This document shows positions 53,439 to 61,474 of a stretch of 64,000 nucleotides of DNA, piece by piece. The notes under the pieces are model-generated. The model was not told where the DNA came from. It saw nothing but the letters and a program-made list of their open reading frames with translations, and made no database searches. The stretch is from contig NZ_JAAMNH020000001.1 of the NCBI RefSeq assembly GCF_011065935.2, positions 2,129,001 through 2,193,000 of the forward strand, written 5' to 3'. Position numbers and translations under genes: made by a program. The number at the start of each line of letters is the position of its first letter. The first letter of the stretch is position 1. Source of the stretch: Clostridium estertheticum. Lineage in GTDB: Bacteria; Bacillota; Clostridia; Clostridiales; Clostridiaceae.

Positions 53439-53666
53439 ATGCCAAAGGTGATTACAATAATTCCAACTATTTTTTTAGGTTTTATATTTTTTTACGGGTT
53501 ATTAAATGCTATAATTCCGAAAATGCTGTGGAAAACCTTTGAAAGCTGGAAGGCAACAAAAGAGCCAACTAATACTTATTTCATGTCGCGGAGAATAGCA
53601 GGTATTATTACAATGCTTATAGTTTCTGGTATTTTTTTATTTCCTTACTTAATGAGTAAACAATAA
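53439..53666 (+). CDS. Small two-helix membrane protein (DUF6199-like)
   Basis: The 75-residue protein has helices at about 5-25 and 53-70, with a polar middle PKMLWKTFESWKATKEPTNT. The WKxxxSWKxxxEPxxxY...RxxGI pattern is that of DUF6199-type small membrane proteins. The ribosome site is AGAGGAG. Role unknown. Confidence 0.7.
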   Translation: MPKVITIIPTIFLGFIFFYGLLNAIIPKMLWKTFESWKATKEPTNTYFMSRRIAGIITMLIVSGIFLFPYLMSKQ

Positions 53667-53675
53667 AATAACATT

Positions 53676-53720
53676 AGAATGCGAGGCATATTACTTAAAT
53701 ATGGTATGCATTCTTTTTTT
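53676..53720 (+). terminator. Terminator after the DUF6199-like gene
   Basis: AGAATGC/GCATTCT outer stem with a second GGCATATT/ATATGGTAT-type inner pairing and seven T. Confidence 0.85.
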
Positions 53721-53860
53721 ATATGAACTTTAAATGTTGGAGAAAGATATGGTGCATGATATTTTTGAAATAAATAAGAGCTCCTATCAAAAAAATATTA
53801 TTAATGAACACTTGTAATATAATATGCCCAAACTATAAATAAAGAGGAAGGATGATTCAT

Positions 53861-54040
53861 ATGAAAACTAGTTATGCCACAATTATGTTTACAGTTATTA
53901 ACTTTGTACTATTATTTGCAATCATAGTAGTGATATATAAAGCAATACAAGGCTTTAAAAGTTTTATTAATAGAAATAAAGAGATGGATAAAAAGATAGA
54001 TATTATTCTAAACAAATTAGAAAATAAGGAAGATAAATAA
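53861..54040 (+). CDS. Small membrane protein with C-terminal helix (DUF4083-like)
   Basis: The 59-residue protein has one membrane helix (about 8-28) followed by NRNKEMDKKIDIILNKLENK, a short coiled coil. The layout resembles DUF4083 proteins of Firmicutes. The ATG at 53861 follows GAGGAAGG; the ATG at 53852 overlaps that site. Role unknown. Confidence 0.65.
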   Translation: MKTSYATIMFTVINFVLLFAIIVVIYKAIQGFKSFINRNKEMDKKIDIILNKLENKEDK

Positions 54041-54102
54041 AAAAATCATATATTTATACTTTGCTTCAAAATGTAAAAAAGCAAAAGCTTTTTAATACTA
54101 AA

Positions 54103-54139
54103 AGTGTTCATTAAAGCGATTCCCATTAATGAATACTTG
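54103..54139. repeat. 37-nt inverted-repeat element, copy A
   Basis: AGTGTTCATTAA and TTAATGAATACTT arms around AGCGATTCCCA. A near-identical 37-nt element lies at 60155-60191, and its right arm alone recurs at 53800-53814. Confidence 0.7.
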
Positions 54140-54197
54140 TATTTAAAAGCGAAGTATAATTATTTATTTAATTGGAGGATATAATAATAAGTTATAA

Positions 54198-54332
54198 AGA
54201 ATAGATTATAATTATTTTGAGGCATACGATACAATTCCTATGCAAGTTGATGTAACCAGCCATTATGTGTTAAATAAAATTAATACTGTATGGGTTATTT
54301 TAGGTTTGGCAATAGCGCTAACTATTATATAG
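54198..54332 (+). pseudogene. Small membrane-protein gene with broken start
   Basis: A frame of 44 codons reads FEAYDTIPMQVDVTSHYVLN then KINTVWVILGLAIALTII before TAG. A good GGAGG stands at 54174 but no start codon is in frame (the only continuation hits TAA), suggesting a frameshift near the N-terminus. It ends in one membrane helix. Family unknown. Confidence 0.4.
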
Positions 54333-54513
54333 TCCAGTTAGAGTGGTATTGTAAAAGCCTTATATAATAAGGAAATGTGATTAATTTAACGCTAAATATA
54401 TCTAAATTTAGACTTTGTCTCGTTGCGAAAAATAATAAATTCAAACAGAGGAAAATAGCATTAATATAAAAATCAATACTATTTTAAATTTCATAATTTA
54501 TTTGAAGTACGAC

Positions 54514-54558
54514 ATAAAAACACCGTAAATTCAGTTATGAATATTACGGTGTTTTATG
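54514..54558. terminator. Terminator-like hairpin before the DUF6773 gene end
   Basis: CATAAAAACACCGTAA pairs with TTACGGTGTTTTATG. It lies downstream of the minus-strand DUF6773 gene and downstream of the + remnant. The stretch 54333-54513 shows nothing else. Confidence 0.75.
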
Positions 54559-54646
54559 AATTATTCGGTTTTAGTAGTTGCACCGCTTTATATGAAGAAT
54601 GAGTATTATTTTGACTATGAATTAAATCTCTATCATGATTTTATTA

Positions 54647-55135
54647 CTATTTTATATCGCTTTCTTCTTTATCTAATTCTTCTGCAATTTTTTTCTGCCT
54701 CTTTTGATTTAGCTTATATATAGGCGAGTATATCAAGAATGTTACAACTGTTCCAGAAACAAATAGCATTGCCAAAGTTATCATAAAGAATATGCCGTCT
54801 GTATATTTTTCGCCATATCTTGCGTAATTTGCGATTCCTGAAATTACACATGTTGCTAAGCCACCCACAAGGCTTATTAATACAACTGATTTTTTACCGC
54901 TATTTTTTGTTTCACACAAATCATTCCCTGCTATGATGTTCCTAATTACAATATATATGAAAGCTCCAAATAAGCATATAACCTCTGTTACGCATTGTGA
55001 AAAAGGTACGTTGAAAACATATTCCTTAATAAATAAGGATATACCCAGTCCACCGAGCAATAGATTGCAAACTTCATTGCCAATTTTACGTTTTTGAGCC
55101 ACAGCCCGCTCATCATGTATTAAGTTTTTTTTCAT
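54647..55135 (-). CDS. DUF6773 family membrane protein
   Basis: The 162-residue protein has four helices in two pairs and a charged C-terminus. The N-terminus KNLIHDERAVAQKRKIGNE is the recognisable family start. These genes are regularly coupled to small XRE regulators, as here: the gene overlaps the regulator by 23 bases and its ATG follows GGGAGG. The earlier start at 55159 lies upstream of that site and is rejected. Function unknown. Confidence 0.7.
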   Translation of the reverse strand: MKKNLIHDERAVAQKRKIGNEVCNLLLGGLGISLFIKEYVFNVPFSQCVTEVICLFGAFIYIVIRNIIAGNDLCETKNSGKKSVVLISLVGGLATCVISGIANYARYGEKYTDGIFFMITLAMLFVSGTVVTFLIYSPIYKLNQKRQKKIAEELDKEESDIK

Positions 55136-55331
55136 GTTTTTCCTCCCAAAATAAATCATTTAATGTTTTGCCAAGTGTTTCGCATATTGAAATACAAAGA
55201 TTTAGTGAAGGGTTATAATTTCCTGATTCAATCAGTCCAATCGTTTGGCGTGTAACAGCCACAGCTTTTGCTAAATCCTCTTGTTTCATATCACATTCAA
55301 TACGAGCAATTTTCATTCGTTTATTTTTCAT
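55113..55331 (-). CDS. Small XRE-family regulator
   Basis: The 72-residue protein is almost only a Cro/C1 HTH: RMKIARIECDMKQEDLAKAV, VTRQTIGLIESGNYNPSLNL, CETLGKTLNDLFW. This YozG/HTH-3 type controls its own operon with a membrane protein. The ribosome site is AGGAGG. The promoter just upstream carries symmetric TTACATTA/TAATGTAA elements. Confidence 0.9.
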   Translation of the reverse strand: MKNKRMKIARIECDMKQEDLAKAVAVTRQTIGLIESGNYNPSLNLCISICETLGKTLNDLFWEEKHEKKLNT

Positions 55332-55342
55332 ATATTACCTCC

Positions 55343-55382
55343 TTACATTACATAGTATACTATATATATTTCTTAATGTAAA
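55343..55382 (-). promoter_or_regulatory. Promoter with inverted repeat before the XRE gene
   Basis: On the minus strand TTTACA (55382-55377), 17 bases, TATACT (55359-55354). TTACATTA (55343-55350) and TAATGTAA (55374-55381) bracket the promoter, and the -10 lies in a 12-bp palindrome ATAGTATACTAT. This suits autorepression by the XRE protein. Confidence 0.8.
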
Positions 55383-55512
55383 GTATATATTGCATTTATT
55401 TATTCACAAAATAATAGCAGATAACTTTATGTCTGCTACATAAAACATAAATAATCCTACTCAGCATTTTTCTACAATCTCGGCTTAAATCAATTACTTC
55501 TATAGGGTGTAT

Positions 55513-56133
55513 TTAAGTTTTAAAAGCATTGCTTTTAATAGCCTCTAAATCCTCATTAGCTATCTTATAATGCCTGTCTGAAATAATTAATTCATATACA
55601 ATGTTTTCAATATCAGGTAATTTTAATATGGAACTTACAAGACTATATAAGGCGAGCTTTTTGTATTTTTTCATATCGTGATTTTTACAGATTGCATATA
55701 ATTTTGATTTCGGTTGGTCAAGAAGATATTCTCTTCTGTTAAAACTTTTAACACCATCTTCTTCGTCAAACTTGAAATATTTATTACTTGTTGCTATCCG
55801 TATTTTTTCTGGTTGAGCTTTTAAAATGCCTATGTACCTTGTTGAAGGTATTGGTAATACAAGTTCTTTTTTATTGATGTGAGCAACAGTATATTTTACT
55901 TTGGTTTTGAGTATATCAATAAATATCTGTTCTGTATCTTTCATAGATGATGGATAATTACCATTGGTTACTCTCCAATTCCTAATGTAAGTGAAGGAAC
56001 CAATGTAATCCTGTAAATATTTAGTGCTTACATTTACCATATGCCAATATATATAATCTTTTATATCCGGGTAAATACTTTGAGGAAAATGGAAAGATAA
56101 AGTTACCACTATCTGTTCAAGTACATCACTCAC
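55513..56133 (-). pseudogene. Unidentified gene, N-terminally truncated by a junction with cat sequence
   Basis: The frame is 206 codons but its first 20-odd codons (56133 to about 56067) are antisense to a chloramphenicol acetyltransferase remnant and so are not original. The authentic part starts around the ATG at 56040 (VNVSTKYLQDYIGSFTYIRN), without a ribosome site. It contains KKELVLPIPSTRYIGILKAQ and FDEEDGVKSFNRREYLLDQP and is soluble. I do not recognise it. It may be a truncated gene or a short one lacking a normal start. Confidence 0.5.
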
Positions 56134-56210
56134 TAGTAGATGGCATACATGTTGGGCAATACTTTAATAAAATTCAAGAAATTTTAGATAATCCTGTAGA
56201 GTATTTATAA
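56067..56210 (+). pseudogene. Chloramphenicol acetyltransferase, C-terminal remnant
   Basis: The frame reads GKYFEENGKIKLPLSVQVHH then SLVDGIHVGQYF and ends in TAA. The HHxxxDG motif contains the catalytic His and Asp of type A CAT, and LPLSVQVHH is highly specific. The N-terminal three quarters are missing, cut at about 56067 by the neighbouring minus-strand gene. It cannot confer resistance. Confidence 0.88.
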
Positions 56211-56265
56211 TATCTGCCTTTATAAAAAAAATCATTTGTTCAGTTGATTTTCAATGTTCTTATTA

Positions 56266-56299
56266 GGCGTCACAAACAATAAAAGTTTGTGGCGTTTTT
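56266..56299 (+). terminator. Terminator after the cat remnant
   Basis: CGTCACAAAC pairs with GTTTGTGGCG (one G-T pair) over AATAAAA, then five T. Confidence 0.88.
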
Positions 56300-56386
56300 G
56301 ATTACTACAAACTAGGATAATATGGTGCAGTAAAGATTGGGCTGTTCCAATCTTTACTGTTATGTTATATAATGGTAACAATGATT
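56289..56386. repeat. Intergenic repeat, copy 2
   Basis: Matches 53270-53360: GTGGCGTTTTTGATTACTAC, TAGGATAATATG, AATCTTTACTGTTATGTTAT and GGTAACAATGATT. It contains a TATAAT (56367-56372 region) and precedes a gene remnant at 56463. Confidence 0.6.
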
Positions 56387-56462
56387 CGAAATCGTAAAAC
56401 ACTATATAATAACATAAGGAGTAAAATCTACAGAAAATTTACATATGAAAAGGAGTGTTAAA

Positions 56463-56611
56463 ATGAAATCGGTAATGTCATGTATATTAAATCGTAGAAG
56501 TATCCGAGCATATACTTTAAAGAAAGAGATGAAGTTTTTACTTATTATTATAAAAATGCAGAGATCTTAGCTGACATTATTTTGAATGGTAAAGAACAGT
56601 TAAATATTTGA
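56463..56611 (+). pseudogene. Nitroreductase N-terminus joined to another fragment
   Basis: The ATG frame starts MKSVMSCILNRRSIRAYT, the conserved opening of nitroreductases (ILNRRSIRAY). After about 20 codons the similarity ends. An overlapping second frame (YFKERDEVFTYYYKNAEILA...) runs to a TGA at 56609. The ribosome site AAGGAG is good. Most of the gene is gone. 56612-56791 holds a GATATC/TCAGATAT hairpin but no gene. Confidence 0.6.
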
Positions 56612-56791
56612 TTGGTATGATGGAATTATAATAGGAAGTAAAAAAATGTAAAACTTGATAGGTGTAGGTGATATCAGCGATATCTGAAGACATTTCTCAG
56701 ATATATGTCAAACTTATAAAATATGACGAATTAACTTGAATGGTATAAAACATTAATTATTATAATTAATTTTTGAATGGGGGATATTTAA

Positions 56792-57448
56792 ATGGTAGAT
56801 TCAAAAGGTTGGGAATGGGAAAAAGCAAATCAATCGCCTTGGTTAACACCAACTGATGATGTTTATTATCTGGCTAACAAGTGGTTAGAGTTAGGCTTTA
56901 AAAAGGTTTTAGATTTGGGTGCTGGATTAGGACGGCACTCTATATTTTTTGCGCAAAAAGGTTTTAAAGTATCGGCAATAGATATATCAGATTACGGAGT
57001 GAATCATTTAAAAGAATGGGCTAAAAAAGAAAATTTAGATATTGATATTAAACTTGGAGATATGATTTCTTTACCTTATGCAGATAATTCTTTTGACTGT
57101 GTAATTGCTTATCATTCTATTTCTCATACTGATACATCGGGTACAAAAAAGGTTATAAGTGAAATAGAGAGAGTATTAAAGCAAGGTGGAGAAGTGTATA
57201 CTTCAATGTGTTCTAAAGAGTCTTGGGAGTTTGCTAAAGCGGGGTATCCCCAAATAGATGAGAATACAGTATTAAATAAAGAAGATGGACCAGATAAAGA
57301 TGTACCACATTTTTATGCTAATAGTGACGATATTTTAGACTTATTTCACAATTTTGATATAGAAAGGGTACGGCATATTGATTATTGTGTTATAGACAAT
57401 GAAAAACAAGATAGCAAATATTATTATATAAATGGACGTAAAAAATAG
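56792..57448 (+). CDS. Class I SAM-dependent methyltransferase
   Basis: The 218-residue protein has motif I VLDLGAGLGRHSIFFAQKGF, VSAIDIS after strand 2, and DNSFDCVIAYHSISHT for motif post-II/III. It begins DSKGWEWEKANQSPWLTPTD, as in clostridial small-molecule or toxin-resistance-type methyltransferases. The substrate is unknown. The ribosome site is GGGGGAT. It is followed by a GNAT gene, perhaps in the same unit. Confidence 0.88.
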   Translation: MVDSKGWEWEKANQSPWLTPTDDVYYLANKWLELGFKKVLDLGAGLGRHSIFFAQKGFKVSAIDISDYGVNHLKEWAKKENLDIDIKLGDMISLPYADNSFDCVIAYHSISHTDTSGTKKVISEIERVLKQGGEVYTSMCSKESWEFAKAGYPQIDENTVLNKEDGPDKDVPHFYANSDDILDLFHNFDIERVRHIDYCVIDNEKQDSKYYYINGRKK

Positions 57449-57531
57449 AAGGTAGAAGATTAATATGTCTTATTAGCAAAAAAAGATATGTATACTAAAA
57501 GGTTTTGCAAATTTAAAAAGGAGTTTATAAG

Positions 57532-57942
57532 ATGGAAATACATCAAGATGAATATTTATTTACTGATGATGATAAAAAAATTAATTTAAATGAACTTTGC
57601 AATCTATTAAGACAGTCGCATTGGGCTAAAAATCGACCTATTGGCGTAATTGAAAAGACAATTGAGACTTCACTTTGTTTTTCTATCTATCACAATGATG
57701 TGCAAATTGGATTTGCAAGAGTTGTGAGCGATTACGCTGTTTATAGTTTAATATTAGATGTGATTATTGATGAAAAATATAGAGGGATAGGCTTAGCAAC
57801 AAAACTTATTGGTTTTATAAATAATCATCCAAGATTAAAAGACACAAATAAAGTTCTTTGGACAAAAAATGCAAAAGATTTGTATTTGAAGTGTGGATTT
57901 AACGAAGAAGATTGTTATACTTTTATGTTTAATAGACCTTAA
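57532..57942 (+). CDS. GNAT family N-acetyltransferase
   Basis: The 136-residue GNAT fold: FARVVSDYAVYSLILDVIID and the acetyl-CoA loop KYRGIGLATKLIGF, then KDLYLKCGF near the C-terminus. The HWAKNRPIGVIEKTIETSLC segment at the start is typical of the small clostridial and bacillar subgroup. It starts behind AAAAGGAG. The acceptor is unknown. Confidence 0.88.
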   Translation: MEIHQDEYLFTDDDKKINLNELCNLLRQSHWAKNRPIGVIEKTIETSLCFSIYHNDVQIGFARVVSDYAVYSLILDVIIDEKYRGIGLATKLIGFINNHPRLKDTNKVLWTKNAKDLYLKCGFNEEDCYTFMFNRP

Positions 57943-57999
57943 TAGGCTGTAACAAATACTTCATAATATTTATAAAGTTCGTCATACCTCCGTCTTATG

Positions 58000-58180
58000 G
58001 ACTATCCGAGTAGTGAATATATACAATAACAGAATTTTTGGTTCTGAGGGCAGAGAAGTGACTCCATTAGGCTATTGCGGTAATCCATCTAACATAGACT
58101 TGAAAGATGCAAAGAAATTTACCGATGACTTTGCAAAGTCATCTGCTAATTTAATAATTAGCTCGATAAGGTCTTTGTAA
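58000..58180 (+). pseudogene. C-terminal remnant, possibly creatininase family
   Basis: The frame reads VVNIYNNRIFGSEGREVTPL, then GYCGNPSNIDLKDAKKFTDD and ends SSIRSL before TAA. The GxxGNPxxxxxxxAxKFxDD ending resembles creatininase-type hydrolases. There is no start and the metal-binding part is missing. The 410-base gap between the GNAT genes otherwise holds nothing I can support. Confidence 0.4.
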
Positions 58181-58362
58181 CTTATCATATCTTAATATAA
58201 TATCTATAGAATTAAAAATCGCGGTTTATGCAAGAGGCACTATTGAGAAACTCTGCTTACATTGATAATGGATATATTAATGCATATTACTATTGAATAA
58301 TTAAGAGTGATTATATAAATGTTAATAAAATATAATTATAAGTCATTTAGGGGGTGGACAAA

Positions 58363-59253
58363 ATGATGCTCGAAAATATTAGGTTTAGTCCAAGAGCATA
58401 TAGTTTAATTGAATATGCAGGTATATATGCCATGGAATATAAATGTAATTCAATTCATCCTATACATATATTCTTAGGTGCATTAAAAATGGACTATAAC
58501 CTCAATAATGAATTAAAATCTATCTACCAAGTAGATGCTGGAATAATAAATAGCATTTTTGACTCAATAGAGTTAAAAAATGCTTGTAATGAATATGTAG
58601 CACTTAAAACTAATAATTCATCATTAATAAATATATCTTTATTAACTAAAAATATTCTATTTGATGCAAAAAAAATATCAGAACTTTACGAAGAACATGG
58701 CCAAATATATGTTAACGATAGTCATATATTACGAGCCATATTTAATTCTGATGATAAGGCAACCAAGCAATACTTATCTAAAGTTGATAAAGATATAATA
58801 CTTTCCGTAACAGCATCCTCTAAGGACATGATTGTTGATTTAAATAAGCAATTTACTATCAACGATATAGAAGGAGTGACTATAAGAAAAGTTACTGAAA
58901 ATGACAAGGATGCTCTTAGTGAATTTGTGCTAAAAAATTTCTATGATAGATGGGCTAAGACAATACAGTACGGTCTTGCTCTGAATGATATGCCAATTTA
59001 TATAGCCATAATAGATGATAAACCAGTAGGATTTGCGGGATACAATATTTCTAAACAGAGAAAGGGATATTTCGGACCTTTGGGAGTTTTAAGAAATTAT
59101 AGAGATGTAAAAATTGGTCAAGCATTATTAAATGCCTGTTTAATTGATATGAAAAAACTTGGTTTTAAAACTTGTATAATCGGAAATGCAAGTTCAATTG
59201 AGTTTTATCAAAAATCATGTGGAGCAATTGTTATTCCTTTAGTTGAGTCATAA
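58363..59253 (+). CDS. Clp-N-like domain fused to GNAT acetyltransferase
   Basis: The 296-residue protein has an N-terminal half (about 5-145) with two Clp-N-like helical repeats: FSPRAYSLIEYAGIYAMEYK with HPIHIFLGAL, and LLTKNILFDAKKISELYEEH with NDSHILRAIF. The C-terminal half (about 165-295) is a GNAT domain, VTIRKVTENDKDALSEFV, PVGFAGYNISK, GPLGVLRNYRDVKIGQALL and IEFYQKSCGA. Clp-N repeats recognise substrates or degrons in ClpA/ClpC. The pairing suggests an acetyltransferase aimed at specific proteins, but this is inference. The ATG at 58363 follows GGGGGTGG. Confidence 0.8.
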   Translation: MMLENIRFSPRAYSLIEYAGIYAMEYKCNSIHPIHIFLGALKMDYNLNNELKSIYQVDAGIINSIFDSIELKNACNEYVALKTNNSSLINISLLTKNILFDAKKISELYEEHGQIYVNDSHILRAIFNSDDKATKQYLSKVDKDIILSVTASSKDMIVDLNKQFTINDIEGVTIRKVTENDKDALSEFVLKNFYDRWAKTIQYGLALNDMPIYIAIIDDKPVGFAGYNISKQRKGYFGPLGVLRNYRDVKIGQALLNACLIDMKKLGFKTCIIGNASSIEFYQKSCGAIVIPLVES

Positions 59254-59454
59254 TATTCATATAGGACGAAACATTAGTCTATATACTTTTAAAGAAGGTA
59301 TTTATATGGAAAATAGGGGTTATTGTTCTTGTTGCTATATATGTAGTTATAGCTATAAATTTAAAATTTTTAGTTACTACAAGTAAAATAAAGTAAAGTA
59401 AAATATCAAAGTTATTTTATAAAGATGATGAAATTGGAAAGGATGTATAATTAT

Positions 59455-60095
59455 ATGGATAATGATGTTTTGTGGTATATAGAAAAGCAAATTGATAGAA
59501 CCATAATTAATTTAAGAAAACGCAACATGGAAGGCTTCTTTGTTAAAGATAATAAGGAGTAAAAGAACTTTTGAAAGAACTTATAGCTGAAAATTCTGTA
59601 GTAGGTGTTGGTGATTCTATGACTCTCTTTGAAACAGGTGTTATAGATTTTCTTCGCGAGGAAAACTATACTTTTTTGGATAAGTATAGAGAAGGTATCA
59701 TAAGTAAAGAAAGAAAACAAATATATATACAAAACTTTTCTGCTGATACTTTTATATGTAGTACAAATGCTTTAACTGAAAGTGGAGAACTTTATAATAT
59801 TGATGGTAATGGAAGTAGAGTCGCACCAATGATGTATGGGCCTAAACAGGTTATTTTAGTAGCTGGAATGAATAAAATTGTTAAAGATATAGAAGAAGCA
59901 GAAAAAAGAGTTAGAAATTACTCGGCTCCAATTGACGCAAAAAGATTAAATAAAAATACTCCATGTACTACTTTGGGTTACTGTGTAGACTGTAAAAGCC
60001 CTAACAGGATATGCAATGATTTTACAATTATTAGAGGGCAATTTATTAAAGACAGGATAAAGGTAATTATTGTAGGAAAACAGTTAGGATATTAA
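59455..60095 (+). pseudogene. LUD-domain (LutC/YkgG-like) protein with a one-base frameshift
   Basis: The first frame starts at the ATG at 59455 behind AAAGGATG and reads WYIEKQIDRTIINLRKRNME and FFVKDNKE before TAA at 59560. The second frame continues KELLKELIAENSVVGVGDSM, TLFETGVIDFL and the cysteine cluster CTTLGYCVDCKSPNRIC. Adding one G at the GGAG/TAAAA junction restores a single protein of about 212 residues. LUD proteins of this class are clostridial and poorly characterised. The second frame alone has a TTG start without a good ribosome site. Confidence 0.85.
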
Positions 60096-60154
60096 TGCCT
60101 TATTTCGTAATGTTCTTAAATGGTTCATCACTTGGGCTTTTTATTTTTTTACTT

Positions 60155-60191
60155 AGTGTTCATTAAAGTGATCTCCATTAATGAACACTTG
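60155..60191. repeat. 37-nt inverted-repeat element, copy B
   Basis: AGTGTTCATTAA and TTAATGAACACTT arms, perfect complement over 12 bp, around AGTGATCTCCA. Matches copy A at 54103-54139 with few changes. Confidence 0.75.
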
Positions 60192-60231
60192 AAATTTCAA
60201 ATGGGTTAAATTAGTTAAGAAAATACAATAA

Positions 60232-60606
60232 TTAAAGCATTTGCTTTGCTGATGTAACTGTTATTTCGAGCACTCTAGTTAAAAAAGAGAACTTTTCTTT
60301 CATCATATCAAATTCTGAACCTGATTCAAGGTATTTTGCAGTACCTTCAATTACGAAGCCTGTTCCCGGGTAATCTTTATAACCCGAAACTTCTTTACTA
60401 CCTAAAGCAATCTTTACTTTATTATTTTGATTTACATTTTTTTCTGTTTTACGCATTGCATATGCAGGAACTAAAATTCTTTCATCAGATGTTACAACTA
60501 AAAATGAGTTCCAAGTGTTAACCACATGTGGTTCATCTATCCCCCATGATACTATTGAAACTACACCTTCATTTTTTAATACATCAAAAAATTTTTCTGT
60601 AAGCAT
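60232..60606 (-). CDS. Pyridoxamine 5'-phosphate oxidase-like FMN-binding protein
   Basis: The 124-residue split-barrel protein: LTEKFFDVLKNEGVVSIVSW at the start, NTWNSFLVV, RILVPAYAMRKTEKNVNQNN (FMN phosphate contacts) and GTGFVIEGTAKYLESG. It is too short for true PNPOx; such proteins bind FMN or F420 and often have redox-stress roles. The ATG at 60606 follows AGGAGG; the longer frame from 60711 crosses the promoter and is rejected. It is divergently transcribed from an Rrf2 regulator. Confidence 0.85.
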   Translation of the reverse strand: MLTEKFFDVLKNEGVVSIVSWGIDEPHVVNTWNSFLVVTSDERILVPAYAMRKTEKNVNQNNKVKIALGSKEVSGYKDYPGTGFVIEGTAKYLESGSEFDMMKEKFSFLTRVLEITVTSAKQML

Positions 60607-60684
60607 TGAACTTTTCCTCCTAAAAATTTTACTAAACAATACGTGACAATTACAGATAACGTATATCGTCGATAAATACTGTCT

Positions 60685-60733
60685 ACAATTATTATATATA
60701 GACTTTTTCAAAAAGTCAATATATAATAATTGT
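60685..60733. promoter_or_regulatory. 49-bp near-perfect palindrome with face-to-face divergent promoters
   Basis: Arms 60685-60708 and 60710-60733 are complementary at 23 of 24 positions around base 60709. Each strand carries a promoter inside it. Plus: TAGACT (60699-60704), 17 bases, TATAAT (60722-60727). Minus: TTGACT (60719-60714), 17 bases, TATAAT (60696-60691). The two promoters overlap completely. Outside, TTACAGATAA (60650-60659) and TTATCTGTAA (60748-60757) form a further perfect inverted pair. Confidence 0.85.
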
Positions 60734-60838
60734 ATTAAGGATAAATATTATCTGTAATTAGATAGTTAATATTGAATAATAAAAAAGTAGTGAAGTATTA
60801 TGTGGAAGGATATTTTATTATTTAGGAGGTTGATTGTA

Positions 60839-61342
60839 TTGCAATTTTCAATAGGAGTAGAGTATGCGTTACATTGTTTATTATATATGGTAGATATTCC
60901 ATCAGGAAGGGCTGTTGGAATTAAAGATTTAGCGGCATTCCAAGGTGTCTCAGAAACCTATTTATCAAAAGTATATACAAAATTAAGGAAAGCAGGGATT
61001 GTGAAGTCAATTCCAGGTGTTAATGGGGGATATGAGTTAGCGCGTATTCCAGAAAGCATAACCTTTTGGAATATAGTTGAAGCAGTAGAAGGGACGACCC
61101 CATTATTTCAATGTGCGGAGATTAGGCAAAATGAGATATTGCTTGATAAAAATAATTTACCTGATACATATACAAAATGTCCTTGCTTAATAAAAGTTGT
61201 AATGTTAGAAGCGGAAGATCGGATGAGACAATATTTGAACAATAAGACTTTAGGATGGCTACATGAACAAGTTAGTAATAAGATTCCTAAAGAGCATGGA
61301 AAAGCAACGATTGAATGGTTCAATAATATTAAATCACGATAA
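60839..61342 (+). CDS. Rrf2 family transcriptional regulator
   Basis: The 167-residue protein starts at the TTG at 60839, nine bases after AGGAGG; the frame upstream of that site is rejected. Winged HTH: FSIGVEYALHCLLYMVD, VGIKDLAAFQGVSETYLSKV, GIVKSIPGVNGGYELAR. Cysteines in the sensor region (in LFQCAEI and KCPCLI) could hold an iron-sulfur cluster or respond to thiol stress as in IscR/NsrR, though the spacing differs. It presumably controls its own gene and the divergent flavoprotein gene through the shared palindrome. Confidence 0.9.
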   Translation: MQFSIGVEYALHCLLYMVDIPSGRAVGIKDLAAFQGVSETYLSKVYTKLRKAGIVKSIPGVNGGYELARIPESITFWNIVEAVEGTTPLFQCAEIRQNEILLDKNNLPDTYTKCPCLIKVVMLEAEDRMRQYLNNKTLGWLHEQVSNKIPKEHGKATIEWFNNIKSR

Positions 61343-61370
61343 ATTTAAGATGCATGGGAAATCGAGTTTT

Positions 61371-61400
61371 ATAGACTTGTCTTTGATAGGTCTATATTTA
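61371..61400 (+). terminator. Hairpin after the Rrf2 gene
   Basis: ATAGACTTGTC pairs with GATAGGTCTAT with G-T pairs over TTT; T-rich downstream. Moderate. Confidence 0.55.
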
Positions 61401-61474
61401 TTTATTTTTCATTGAAACTTTTTCTCCATATTTACGTCTAATATATATAGTAAATATTAAGGAGGATTATATTT

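Noticed and set aside
59304..59398. Hydrophobic stretch WKIGVIVLVAIYVVIAINLKF between the Clp-N-GNAT and LUD genes
   Set aside because: Resembles a membrane helix but no start codon or ribosome site is in that frame; the ATG present is in another, Cys/Tyr-rich frame.
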